From Brooklawnia cerclae (GTDB lineage Bacteria; Actinomycetota; Actinomycetes; Propionibacteriales; Propionibacteriaceae): a stretch of 64,000 nt of DNA. Both the position numbers and the translations under genes were made by a program. Every line of letters starts with the position of its first letter. Position 1 is the first letter of the stretch. Positions 44,727 through 53,318 of the stretch are shown here, piece after piece. The notes beneath the pieces were generated by a model that saw only the letters and a list, made by a program, of their open reading frames with translations, was not told the DNA's origin and did no database searches. The stretch is from positions 62,001-126,000 of the forward strand of contig NZ_JAAMOZ010000002.1 in the NCBI RefSeq assembly GCF_011758645.1, given 5' to 3'.

Positions 44727-45704
44727 TCAGAACAGGCCGGCAGGTGCCTCCGGTGGCGCGTAGGCGGGGTCGACTCCCTTGAACATCTTGCTGACCGAGC
44801 GTCCCCGGTGGATGCGGTCGATGGCCTCGGCGAACAGCGGTGCCACGCTGAGGGTGGTCAGCTCCGGCCACTCGGGCGGCGGCACGGTGTTCGTCGCGAC
44901 GACCTCGGTGATGAAGTGGTCCGCTCGCAGGCGCTCGACCGCGCGGCCGGCAAACAGGCCGTGCGTACAGGCAACGGACGCCGACAGGCAGCCGTAGTCC
45001 CTGAGCCTTTGGGTCAGTTCGAGGATCGACCCACCAGTGGCGATCTCGTCGTCCAGGACGATCGCCCGCATGCCCTCGACGTCACCCACGATGGCGTCGA
45101 TGACCACCTTGTCGTCGGCCAGCCGGCGCTTGCTGCCCGCGGCCACCGGCAGGCCCAGCAGCCGGGAGAACTGTGTGGCGTTCTTCGCGTTGCCCAGGTC
45201 GGGGCTGACGACCACCGTGTTCGACAGGTCGGCGTCGCGGAAGTGGTCGGCGAGCACGCCGAGCGCGGTGAGCTGGTCGACCGGGCAGCTGAAGAAGCCC
45301 TGCACCTGCGGGGAGTGCAACTGCATGGTGAGGATGCGCGACACCCCGGCGGTCACCAGCAGGTCGGCCACCAACCGCCCTCCCAGCGAGATGCGCGACG
45401 CGTCCTTCTTGTCGGAGCGGGCGTACGAGTAGTGCGGGATCACCGCCGTGATCTGGGCCGCCGATGCCCCGCGTGCCGCGTCGATCATGAGCAGGAGCTC
45501 CATCAGGTGCTCCTGGGTCGGGGGGACGAGCGGTTGGATGATGTAGACGTCGCGCTGGCGCACATTGACGAGAAGCTGCACCTGGAGGCAGTCGTTGCTG
45601 AAACGGCTGATCCGCGTCCCAGCGAGTTGTGTACCGATGTGCTCACAGATTTCTTCGGCCATCTGCTGATGGGCGGAGCCCGAGAACACGACGATGTCCT
45701 TCAC
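44727..45704 (-). CDS. prs: Ribose-phosphate pyrophosphokinase (PRPP synthetase)
   Basis: The protein has 325 residues, the family norm. IVVFSGSAHQQMAEEI opens the N-terminal domain, HYSYARSDKK carries ATP-loop residues, VSPDLGNAKNA is the ribose-5-phosphate region, and AIVLDDEIATGGSI is the PRPP-binding motif. It makes PRPP for nucleotides, His, Trp and NAD. The GTG at 45704 has GGAAGG upstream; longer frames lack family sequence. The usual Lys in VSPDxG(N)A-K/R is kept. It is probably essential, and glmU, its usual neighbour, is absent. Confidence 0.92.
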   Translation of the reverse strand: MKDIVVFSGSAHQQMAEEICEHIGTQLAGTRISRFSNDCLQVQLLVNVRQRDVYIIQPLVPPTQEHLMELLLMIDAARGASAAQITAVIPHYSYARSDKKDASRISLGGRLVADLLVTAGVSRILTMQLHSPQVQGFFSCPVDQLTALGVLADHFRDADLSNTVVVSPDLGNAKNATQFSRLLGLPVAAGSKRRLADDKVVIDAIVGDVEGMRAIVLDDEIATGGSILELTQRLRDYGCLSASVACTHGLFAGRAVERLRADHFITEVVATNTVPPPEWPELTTLSVAPLFAEAIDRIHRGRSVSKMFKGVDPAYAPPEAPAGLF

Positions 45705-45843
45705 GTCGGTGACCTTCCAGTCAGGGATCCTGTAGGAGTCAGAATAGTGCGTCCGTGCCCGTCGCGGGCACGTCGGGCGTCGGCGTGGGCGCATCGGCCC
45801 GTAGCAACCTACCGGACCGTAACCCATGTGCGAGAATGCCGCC

Positions 45844-47628
45844 ATGGACGAACAGCAGCACGGCGCCGACCTTCCTCCCTGGCGGCGGACATTGGAAGAC
45901 GGAGCGCCGTACTGGACGAAGAACTACCAGCCGGGCGTCCCGACTGAGATCGAGCTCCCCACGGAGTCCCTCGTCTCCCTCCTGGAGACCGCCGTTCGCG
46001 AGGGCGGCAGCCATGTGGCGACCGAGTTCTTCGGTGCCGAGATGACCTATCGGGAGCTCGGGGAAGCGGTGGCCCGCGCGGCCGAGGGGCTGCGCCAGCT
46101 GGGGGTGCACGCCGGTGACCGAGTGGCGCTCGTGCTGCCCAACTGCCCCCAGCACCTGATCGCGTTCTACGCCGTGCTGCGGCTGGGTGCGATCGTCGTC
46201 GAGCACAACCCGCTGTACACCGCTCCGGAACTCGAGCACATGTTCACCGACCACGGAGCACGGGTCGCGATCGCGATGGACACGACGATCGACAAGCTCA
46301 CCCAGATGCCCACCTACGTTCGTCCGACCGCGATCGTGTCGGTGAACCTGCTGAAGGCGTTTCCCCGGGTGAAGCAGGTGCTGTTGGGCCTTCCGGTCGC
46401 CTCGCTGCGGGCGAAGCGGGCGGCCCTGACGAGCGGGACGAAGGGCACCACCAGCTGGGAGCGGCTCCTCAAGCACCGGCCGATCAGCCGTCGTCACCCC
46501 AAGCCGTCGGTGGACGACATCGCGGCCATCCAGTACACGTCGGGCACCACCGGCCGGGCCAAGGGCGCCATGCTCAGCCACTTCAACCTCTACTCCAACG
46601 CGCGGCAGGGCGAGGCCTGGATGCTCGGGGCGCAGCCCCGCAAGGAGACCAGCTACGCGGCCCTGCCGATGTTCCATTCGTTCGGGGTGACGATGCACCT
46701 GACGTTCGGCGTGCTCAAGCAGGCCCGGCAGGTGCTGTTCCCCAAGCCGGACGTCGAGATGATCGTCGCCGAGGCCAAGCGGCGTCCGCCGAGCATCTAC
46801 TGCGTCGTCCCGGCGCTCTACCAGCGCACCGCGGAGCTGGCCAAGAAACGCCACATCAGCCTCGCGTCCGCTCGCTGGTGCATCTCGGGGGCGATGGCCC
46901 TGGTCGAGGACACCCGCGAGCTGTGGGAGTCGGTCTCCGGTGGCCTGCTCGTCGAGGGCTACGGCCTGACGGAGGCCTCGCCGGTGGCGCTCGGCAACCC
47001 GTTCTTCCCCTCGCGGCGTTCGGGGACGATCGGCATGCCCTTCCCATCCACGCTCATGAAGGTCGTCGACGTGGACGACCCGACCCGTGAGGTGGGCATG
47101 AACGAGCCCGGTGAGCTGCTCATCAAGGGGCCGCAGGTGTTCCAGGGCTACTGGCGCAACCCGGAGGAGACCGCTCGCACGCTGATCGACGGCTGGCTGC
47201 GCACCGGTGACGTGGTCACCGTCGACGAGGACGGGTTCACCACGATCGTCGACCGCAAGAAGGAGATCATCATCACCGGCGGGTTCAACGTGAGCCCGAC
47301 CGAGGTGGAGACCGAGCTGTTGCACCACGACGACATCGCCGACGTGGCCGTCGTGGGCATGCCCACGGGCAAGGGGGACGAACGCGTGGTCGCGGCCGTG
47401 GTGCTGCACCCGGGTGCGAGTCTCAACAACGATGCCATGCGCGCGTGGGCGAAGCAGCGCCTGGCCGCCTACAAGGTGCCACGCCGTTTCGTCGAGGTGG
47501 ACGATCTGCCCCGCTCGATGCTGGGCAAGGTGCTGCGCGGGCAGGTCAAGGCCCAGCTGGTCGCGCTGGCCCCCGAGGGAGGCTGGGACGGGCCCGCTCA
47601 TCAGGCGGACGCCCACCAGGAGCGATGA
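45844..47628 (+). CDS. Long-chain acyl-CoA synthetase (AMP-forming, FadD-like)
   Basis: The protein has 594 residues. AMP-binding P-loop YTSGTTGRAKGAM, A5 motif YGLTEASP, GWLRTGDVV, DRKKEIIITGGFNVSP and the C-terminal catalytic Lys in RSMLGKVLRG are all present. It activates fatty acids to acyl-CoA via acyl-AMP. GAGAAT ends 6 nt before the ATG at 45844, supporting a leaderless start over the in-frame GTG at 45826. The stop overlaps the KstD-like start by ATGA, so the two form an operon. Confidence 0.92.
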   Translation: MDEQQHGADLPPWRRTLEDGAPYWTKNYQPGVPTEIELPTESLVSLLETAVREGGSHVATEFFGAEMTYRELGEAVARAAEGLRQLGVHAGDRVALVLPNCPQHLIAFYAVLRLGAIVVEHNPLYTAPELEHMFTDHGARVAIAMDTTIDKLTQMPTYVRPTAIVSVNLLKAFPRVKQVLLGLPVASLRAKRAALTSGTKGTTSWERLLKHRPISRRHPKPSVDDIAAIQYTSGTTGRAKGAMLSHFNLYSNARQGEAWMLGAQPRKETSYAALPMFHSFGVTMHLTFGVLKQARQVLFPKPDVEMIVAEAKRRPPSIYCVVPALYQRTAELAKKRHISLASARWCISGAMALVEDTRELWESVSGGLLVEGYGLTEASPVALGNPFFPSRRSGTIGMPFPSTLMKVVDVDDPTREVGMNEPGELLIKGPQVFQGYWRNPEETARTLIDGWLRTGDVVTVDEDGFTTIVDRKKEIIITGGFNVSPTEVETELLHHDDIADVAVVGMPTGKGDERVVAAVVLHPGASLNNDAMRAWAKQRLAAYKVPRRFVEVDDLPRSMLGKVLRGQVKAQLVALAPEGGWDGPAHQADAHQER

Positions 47629-49364
47629 GCCGGCGGTCCCGCTCGCGCCGTGAGCGTTCCGGCGACGAGGTTTTCCTGCCGGTTGCGACATCGGCGCGTC
47701 CCCGCACTGATCTCATGACCGACGTGGTCGTCGTCGGGAGCGATCCCGGGGCGCTCGCCGCCGCGCTGGCCTGCAGGCAGGCGGGCTGGGAGGTGCTGGT
47801 GGCCGAGCCGACGGGGCAGTTGGGCGGGCAGGCGGCCAACGGATCCGGGCGCCTGTGGCTCCCGGGTGGTTCCGCGGCCTCCGGCGGGGTGGACGACGAC
47901 TATGCCACCGCCCGTGACTACTTCGACCGGGTGGTCGGCGACCCCGACGCGGCGACCAGCGCGCCGCGTCGGCACGCGTTCCTCACAGGGACGGCCGCGC
48001 TTCACGAGTGGCTGACGAGGCTGGGGGTGGAACTACGGCCGGACGGCGTCGGCGACAACTATCCGCATGTGCCGGGCGGGCTGGGCGCGGGGCGGGTCTT
48101 CGTCCCGGGCGATCACGATGCCACCGCCATCGGCATGCTGGGCGAGCGGCTGCCCGGTGGGGTCGCCCCGGAGCCGGGAGGTGTTGTCGACCGCATCGAG
48201 CAGGGGGCTCGGGCGGTGGGCGGCGCGGCACGGGGACGCCGCCTCGTGCACGGCGGCGCGGGGCTGGTGGCCGCTCTGCTGGCCGCCTGCCAGCGGCTCC
48301 AGGTGACGGTCTGGTGGGACGCGCCGGTGCAGCGCCTCATCACCGTCTCCCGCGACGAGGCGGGTGGAAACGGATCGGACGATCCCGGGGCGGTGACCGG
48401 TGAGGGAACCGGCGGCGCCGAGGTCGGCGTCGCGGGCGTGGTGATCGAGCGGGCCGGTCGTCCGGTGCGCGTGCTGGCGGGGCGTGGTGTCGTCCTGGCC
48501 CAGGGTGGCTTCGGTGCGGACGCGAGGTTGCGCCGCGAGTATCTGCCGGTGCCGTCGCGCCCGGCCTGGACGATCGGTGCGGCGGCTGACGCCGGGATCC
48601 GGCAGCTCGCCTGGGCGCAGCACCTGGGGCTGGAACTCGCCGGGCTCGGCAACGCGTGGTGGCGTCCGGCCTTGTGGATGGCCGGGGCCGGTGCGGTCGA
48701 CCCGGCGGGGGCGCTGGCTGCGCCACATGGATTCGTGGTCGACGCGACGGGACGCAGATTCGCCGACGAGGCGGCTGCGGGCGTCGACTTCTGCCGTGCC
48801 CTGTTCGCGCGAGCCCGCCAGTTCGGCCCCGAGACCGTGCCCGCGTGGTTGATCGTGGACGCCGATCACCGTCGTCGCTACAGGCTGGGCGACATACAGC
48901 CCGGGCATCTGCCCCGGTCGGCTGCCCGTTCGGGTGCGGTGATCAGCGCCCGAACCCTGCCCGAGCTCGCCTGGCGCATCCATGTGGACGCGGCCGGGCT
49001 TCAGGCCACGGCCGAGCGGTTCGACATGTTCGTGGAGACGGGCAGCGACGACGACTTCGGACGCGGATCGTCGGTTGCCGACCGCGCCCGTGGCGACGCG
49101 GGGAATCGTCCCAATCCCTGCCTGGGGGCGGTCGCCAGGCCCCCGTTCCACGCCGTGAGGGTGGTCCCGGGCGACCGGGGCACGAAGGGCGGCCTGCTGA
49201 CCGACGAGCATGCCCGCGTCCTGTGCGCCGGTGGGCCGGTGCCGGGGCTGTGGGCGATCGGGACCGCGGCGGCCTCGGTCACGGGAGCCGCCGATCCGGC
49301 TCCCGGCACAGGGCTGGCCGAGGCCATGGTCATGGGACGCGTGTGCGCCCGCTCGATCACCTGA
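47625..49364 (+). CDS. KstD-like FAD-binding dehydrogenase, altered active site
   Basis: The protein has 579 residues. The FAD motif is VVVVGSDPGALAAALACRQAG, and the C-terminal FAD end GTKGGLLTDEHARVL and VPGLWAIGTAAASV closely follows 3-ketosteroid-delta1-dehydrogenases. However, the YPGPG segment that supplies a catalytic Tyr there reads DPAPG, so ordinary steroid dehydrogenation is doubtful. It may be a flavoprotein reductase or dehydrogenase for another cyclic or unsaturated substrate. The ATG at 47625 has an AGGAG site; the fold itself begins about residue 31 (internal ATG 47715). Coupled to FadD. Confidence 0.78.
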   Translation: MSRRSRSRRERSGDEVFLPVATSARPRTDLMTDVVVVGSDPGALAAALACRQAGWEVLVAEPTGQLGGQAANGSGRLWLPGGSAASGGVDDDYATARDYFDRVVGDPDAATSAPRRHAFLTGTAALHEWLTRLGVELRPDGVGDNYPHVPGGLGAGRVFVPGDHDATAIGMLGERLPGGVAPEPGGVVDRIEQGARAVGGAARGRRLVHGGAGLVAALLAACQRLQVTVWWDAPVQRLITVSRDEAGGNGSDDPGAVTGEGTGGAEVGVAGVVIERAGRPVRVLAGRGVVLAQGGFGADARLRREYLPVPSRPAWTIGAAADAGIRQLAWAQHLGLELAGLGNAWWRPALWMAGAGAVDPAGALAAPHGFVVDATGRRFADEAAAGVDFCRALFARARQFGPETVPAWLIVDADHRRRYRLGDIQPGHLPRSAARSGAVISARTLPELAWRIHVDAAGLQATAERFDMFVETGSDDDFGRGSSVADRARGDAGNRPNPCLGAVARPPFHAVRVVPGDRGTKGGLLTDEHARVLCAGGPVPGLWAIGTAAASVTGAADPAPGTGLAEAMVMGRVCARSIT

Positions 49365-50535
49365 CGCGGACGCGGACCAGCCTGTCGCCGCCGTCGTCGG
49401 CCGTGACCACGTAGAGCGCCCCGCTCGCGCACAGGGCGATCGCGCCGGTGGCGCCCACGTTTTCGAGCGACTCGAGGGTCTCCGACTGGGCGGCGACCTC
49501 GCCGGTGAGGCGCATCGCCTGGACGCCGGCCGAGCTGGTGATTATGAGCAGCCCGCTTCCGGCCGACCATGTGTCGCCCGACAGGAACGTCGCCCCCGAC
49601 ACGCCGGGTGCACCGCTGGTTCCTGAGGACCACACTGCCGGGCGTGCCTGCGGCAGCGAGAGGTCGGTCATCGCGACACCGTCCGTGTCGTAGTCGGAGG
49701 TGGACGCCGAGGCCGGGTTCCACCCGTAGTTGCCGCCCGACACGATCAGGTTCACCTCGTCCTCGCGGCCGGGGCCGCGGTCGAGCGCGTAGAGGGCGTC
49801 GGTCGTCGGGTGCCAGGCGAGCCCGACCACGTCGCGGAGGCCGTAACTGTAGATGAGCTGCGAGTGCGGATCGGCACGGGTGATGAACGGGTTGTCGTCG
49901 GGTGCGCCGCGGGTCTCGACGTCGATCCGCAGGATCTTCCCGCCCAGCGAGGCCAGGCTCTGTGAGGCGGTGGGGTCGCCGCCGTCCGAGGTGCCGACGT
50001 AGAGGTAGCCGTCGGGGCCGAACGCGATCCGGCAGCCGCCGGTGGTCTCGGTGGGAGTGGGGATCCCCGTCACTATCGGCCCCTGCTGCCGGGCCCAGCG
50101 GAGCTTGCTCTCGGTCTGCAGCTGGGTGACGCGGACTCCGTCGTTGGTGCGGTGGCAGACGTAGAGGGTGTGGTCAGTGGAGAAGTCCGGGCTGACGGCG
50201 ATGTCGAGCAGCGCGTTGCCGGAGTCGGGCAGGTCACCGATGTCGTGCTTCAGCGTCGAGGTGCGCCCCTGCGCGTCCAGGACGATGATGTCGTCCCCCG
50301 CGACGATCAGGGTGTCACCGGCCGGAGTGAAGGCCATGCCGGACGGCGAGTCGAGGCCGTCGAGGACGGTGTCGAGCTTCGTCGCGGGGACGGCCGTGGC
50401 CGAGACGCCGGCGGCGTTGCGCGACGTGCCCGCGAGCACGAGATCGGACGCGGACGAACAGCCGACGGCGGAGACCGCGAGTGCGATCGTGAGCGACAGT
50501 GCTCCGATCGCCCGTATCAACGAAGCTGCGGCCAT
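49357..50535 (-). CDS. Glucose/sorbosone dehydrogenase-type (PQQ, sGDH-like) lipoprotein
   Basis: The protein has 392 residues. A signal peptide ends in the lipobox AVGC (Cys26), so it is membrane-anchored outside the cell. The beta-propeller carries GLDSPSGMAFTPAGDTLIV, FGPDGYLYVGTSDGGDP, GKILRIDVE, and SYGLRDVVGLAWHP with GPGREDEVN, all hallmark strands of the GSDH family. Actinobacterial members oxidise aldoses with PQQ; whether this strain has PQQ is unknown. It overlaps the convergent KstD-like gene by 8 bp. CACACT lies 7 nt before the ATG. Confidence 0.85.
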   Translation of the reverse strand: MAAASLIRAIGALSLTIALAVSAVGCSSASDLVLAGTSRNAAGVSATAVPATKLDTVLDGLDSPSGMAFTPAGDTLIVAGDDIIVLDAQGRTSTLKHDIGDLPDSGNALLDIAVSPDFSTDHTLYVCHRTNDGVRVTQLQTESKLRWARQQGPIVTGIPTPTETTGGCRIAFGPDGYLYVGTSDGGDPTASQSLASLGGKILRIDVETRGAPDDNPFITRADPHSQLIYSYGLRDVVGLAWHPTTDALYALDRGPGREDEVNLIVSGGNYGWNPASASTSDYDTDGVAMTDLSLPQARPAVWSSGTSGAPGVSGATFLSGDTWSAGSGLLIITSSAGVQAMRLTGEVAAQSETLESLENVGATGAIALCASGALYVVTADDGGDRLVRVRVR

Positions 50536-50710
50536 GGGTAACAGTGTGGCCCACGCAGCGGGTCGCCTGCCACTGCGGGGGCCGGGGCTCCGGTACGTGA
50601 GCGACTCTCCAAGGAACGCGACGACGGTGACAGCCACAGACTCTTTGGGTATGGCTGTCACCGTCAGCGACCAGCTTTTCCATCACTGGAATGTCAGTGG
50701 GGAACGACGA

Positions 50711-50908
50711 CTACTGGCTGAGCTTGGCGTAGTCGTCAACCCACACTTGCCCGTAGAATTGAGTGCCAGGCATTTCTGCTTGCTGGAACCTAGTGACTGC
50801 GTCCGCAGTCGGCTGCTCGAAGATCCCATCCGCCCACGATGAATTGACATCTTGAACTCCGAGGACGTACCCCTTGGCGATCAAGCGTTGCTGGATGATC
50901 TTGATCAC
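50711..50908 (-). pseudogene. Truncated peptidoglycan-binding (PG_binding_1) domain
   Basis: The fragment has 65 residues: VIKIIQQRLIAKGYVLGVQD, WADGIFEQPTADAVTRFQQ and ending DDYAKLSQ. This is the C-terminal three-helix wall-binding domain found on endolysins and amidases. No catalytic domain precedes it: a stop lies about 20 codons upstream and the neighbouring DNA does not extend it. It is probably the tail of a decayed lysin or amidase gene, marking the edge of an acquired or deleted segment. Start codon (GTG) and translation are doubtful. Confidence 0.5.
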
Positions 50909-51078
50909 ATAGTGTTCTTCGCCGTTCGGACCCGACGATGGGCGCTCGACTCTGCTGCGCTAACTTGCTTGCGATCACCCACTTTGCGCGGATTGACGCT
51001 CAGAGGAAAAAGGAAAACCACCCCGATGTACAATGACCGATAAAAGTAGGCTACGGAGCGGCCCTTATCGTTCTCGCA

Positions 51079-51606
51079 TTGGCTACAACCATCCTCGGGT
51101 TCGTCGTCGCCACGACCCGTTCGTCCTCAACTGCGCTTACTGATGATCAAGGAACTAGTACTTTTCCAACTGGTCGCGAGGTGGAAGACTACATCTTCGA
51201 TTATCAAGGTGTTAATGATGACTATCATCGCGCCAATTGGTCGGTGGCGGACCCGACCAGCTCGGTTGTTTGCGCGGAATCTGTTTCCGGTGACGTGCTA
51301 TGTTCAACGGCGTCGCCTGTCGCTTCGGAGAAGCATTGCAACTGGGGAGAACTGCCAGATGGCACCCAGACTCTTATCACTGCGACAAACGAAGTCGGGT
51401 GGTGGGCGAACGAAGGGCTCTCGATTTCTTGTACGAATCAGCCGCCTGTCGGCACATCTGATACATCCGTGCAGCTTCCATATGGATTCATGGTCCGCCA
51501 CGGTGGATACACATTTACTTCGCTCCCGGAAGGCGTGTACGCACGACAAGATGAGACAGATGAATGGTTCCAGATCAATCAGGTATCCATCGATCTGCAT
51601 AGATGA
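51079..51606 (+). CDS. Exported cysteine-containing protein, DUF6636-like, probable 5' frameshift
   Basis: About 175 residues are given from TTG; the same frame reads GYGAALIVLALATTILGFVV just before, a membrane anchor or signal. The domain has four Cys (VVCAES, VLCSTA, HCNWG, SISCTN) and LPYGFMVRHGGYTFTS with GVYARQDETDEWFQI. The order of those strands resembles the secreted actinobacterial DUF6636-type domain. No in-frame start with a ribosome site exists: ATG at 51026 and 51033, behind AGGAAAAAGGAAAA, are out of frame, so a 1-2 nt shift at about 51040 or a TTG start must be assumed. The region is AT-richer than its surroundings. Confidence 0.5.
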   Translation: MATTILGFVVATTRSSSTALTDDQGTSTFPTGREVEDYIFDYQGVNDDYHRANWSVADPTSSVVCAESVSGDVLCSTASPVASEKHCNWGELPDGTQTLITATNEVGWWANEGLSISCTNQPPVGTSDTSVQLPYGFMVRHGGYTFTSLPEGVYARQDETDEWFQINQVSIDLHR

Positions 51607-52119
51607 GAACATGCACCTATGTCACAGGCCCGAACAGGTTGTACAACCGCGGTTCCGCGCGCCAGAGGCTCTCTGAATCATCTAACTAGCCCATTCCAGA
51701 CAAGTGAACCGAAAGGGGTGATCATCAGAGATTGTGGCGACTTTCATGTTGGCTCCAATTCTACGAAGGAGTAGGTAAGCTAGTTGAGGATGAAGTTGGC
51801 CAGTGTTTGGCAACTCGTCTCAATCGTGCCACACATGTTTGGGCGCGAGCGGATGGATAGCAGCTACCTAATCGCGTTTGATGGAAGAGTCACGGTTGCG
51901 AGCGCGGAGTGCCATAACAGTAGGAGTGCCACGACAATGTGTAGAGCACTGGCTGGATCGCTACCAGGTATAGAGAGATGATATGGATTGGGTGGTCGGC
52001 CGTCACGGCCGTAGTTGGCACCGATCGGTACCAACTATCGTTCCTGTTTTGAGCAGCGCGTACCGTTATCTGAGATCACTGCGGCGAACGACAATCAGCT
52101 TGGAGTTGAATCGTAACGT
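51607..52119. other. 513-bp AT-richer spacer without a recognisable gene
   Basis: No frame here has family resemblance or a ribosome site. Short frames (such as 51784-51981) have unnatural composition. The sequence may be decayed coding DNA or an unrecognised regulatory stretch. Confidence 0.5.
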
Positions 52120-52836
52120 ATGGATATAGATAGGGTCCACTACCGAACGCGCAGCGGTACCGTCAGACAGACGCGCCGGCTTTCGCGTTGGCGGGTGCCG
52201 ACGCCACGGCGACGCATTTTCTGGTGGTTGGGGTGGGCCCTTTCTTGGCCGGTTGTGGTTGAGCTGGTATCCGAGGCCGGATTCGACTCTTTGCTGGAGA
52301 TTCCCCCGTTGCTTGTTAGTCGCCATGTTCTTCAATTTTCGAACATGATGCTGATTTCACTCACAGCCGGTGTTATATGTTGGTTGGTGCACCTAGCTTT
52401 TTGGCTGGACGGTACGAAATTCAAGCCGGGGTTGCCGGGGTGGCTGCCTTTCGCTAAGGCGGTCTCCCTGGCTTCGGCTGCATTTGTTATGTCTATTTTG
52501 TCTGCTCTGACTGGGTTTACTATTCTAGTGGCGATGGACTCCTACACCATCTTGTCGCCTGCTAGCGATGGGGGATGTCGTGTTGTGGTGTCAGAGGGAA
52601 TTGGTACGATGCCTGGGTATGCAGGGAAAGTCTTCGTAGCATCGTCAGGTCCGACCATTCTGCACGACACAGGAGGTCGTTGGAGCACTGGTGAACTTGC
52701 GTACGATCCCTTTGAGGAAGGTGCCTGGACCCTTGCTTGGAATGGGCCGACGGCTGATCTCAACATGTCAAGTGCAGAAGGTCATGTTGATAATAGAGTG
52801 ATCTACGGTGCGCAACCCATTCTTTGTCCGGATTAG
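52120..52836 (+). CDS. Membrane protein of unknown function (3 helices, exported C-terminus)
   Basis: The protein has 238 residues. A basic N-terminus (RTRSGTVRQTRRLSRWRVPTP) precedes three hydrophobic segments at about 33-55, 75-95 and 105-135, then about 100 residues without helices, including CRVVVSEGIGTMPGYAGKVF, which end CPD. No family is recognised. The start is ATG 52120 without a good ribosome site. Codon use is AT-richer than the flanking chromosome, as for the other genes in 50.7-53.1 kb, suggesting horizontal origin. Confidence 0.5.
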   Translation: MDIDRVHYRTRSGTVRQTRRLSRWRVPTPRRRIFWWLGWALSWPVVVELVSEAGFDSLLEIPPLLVSRHVLQFSNMMLISLTAGVICWLVHLAFWLDGTKFKPGLPGWLPFAKAVSLASAAFVMSILSALTGFTILVAMDSYTILSPASDGGCRVVVSEGIGTMPGYAGKVFVASSGPTILHDTGGRWSTGELAYDPFEEGAWTLAWNGPTADLNMSSAEGHVDNRVIYGAQPILCPD

Positions 52837-53104
52837 CGAGAGGATCAACGGTAAGGAGCTGCCAAGAAGGTGGCGTAAGTACTTTCAGCGCTTCGCCTTC
52901 AGCTTCCGTAGTGCGCCAAGGAAGTGTCATCACGATGCGCCCGCGGGTCAGTGCTCTTTGCGCCGGTTGAGAAGTTTCGCTGCCGGGGTGAAGCAACTCG
53001 GTCCAGGGTTGAGATGCCGACGCACGCGAATTGCACAACGCCGGCTATATGGAGACATAATCCGTACAAGCGACCCTAGGCATCCGCGGTGAGCGGCATG
53101 AAAA
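52837..53104. other. Gene-poor segment at the end of the AT-richer island
   Basis: Only short overlapping frames with arginine-rich, non-protein-like composition are found (for example 52808-53092 +, 52760-53038 -). Base composition returns to chromosomal values from about 53100. A further 190 bp between the terminator and the protease stop also shows no gene. Confidence 0.45.
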
Positions 53105-53128
53105 GAGGAGGACACGACTGTCCTCCTC
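53105..53128 (-). terminator. Rho-independent terminator downstream of the HtrA-like gene
   Basis: Read leftward: GAGGAGGACA - GTCG - TGTCCTCCTC followed by TTTTC. A 10-bp perfect stem and a T-tract form a classic intrinsic terminator about 190 bp after the protease stop. Confidence 0.75.
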
Positions 53129-53318
53129 CGTCCGGCTCAACAACGGCGCTGGCGGAGTGCCAGGGGACGCCCTACGCGGCGGACAGGCGGTTCGTGGCCA
53201 GTGGGGTACATCATTTGCGGCCCGCAGAGACTCGACCGGAGCGGAACTGGGGCACGAAGCCTCTCCCTCCGTGGGAACGGCTCCGCACCGTGGCTCTTTG
53301 GCAGGGAGGCTGACCGGC

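Noticed and set aside
45739-47691. 650-codon frame antisense to the acyl-CoA synthetase
   Set aside because: A mirror of codon bias in a high-GC gene; no domains, whereas the plus strand encodes complete AMP-binding motifs.
51784-51981. 65-codon frame in the AT-richer island
   Set aside because: No ribosome site, no conserved features and mixed composition; not distinguishable from chance.
52808-53092. 94-codon frame after the three-helix membrane protein
   Set aside because: Arg-rich, no ribosome site, overlaps the previous gene end and has no family resemblance.
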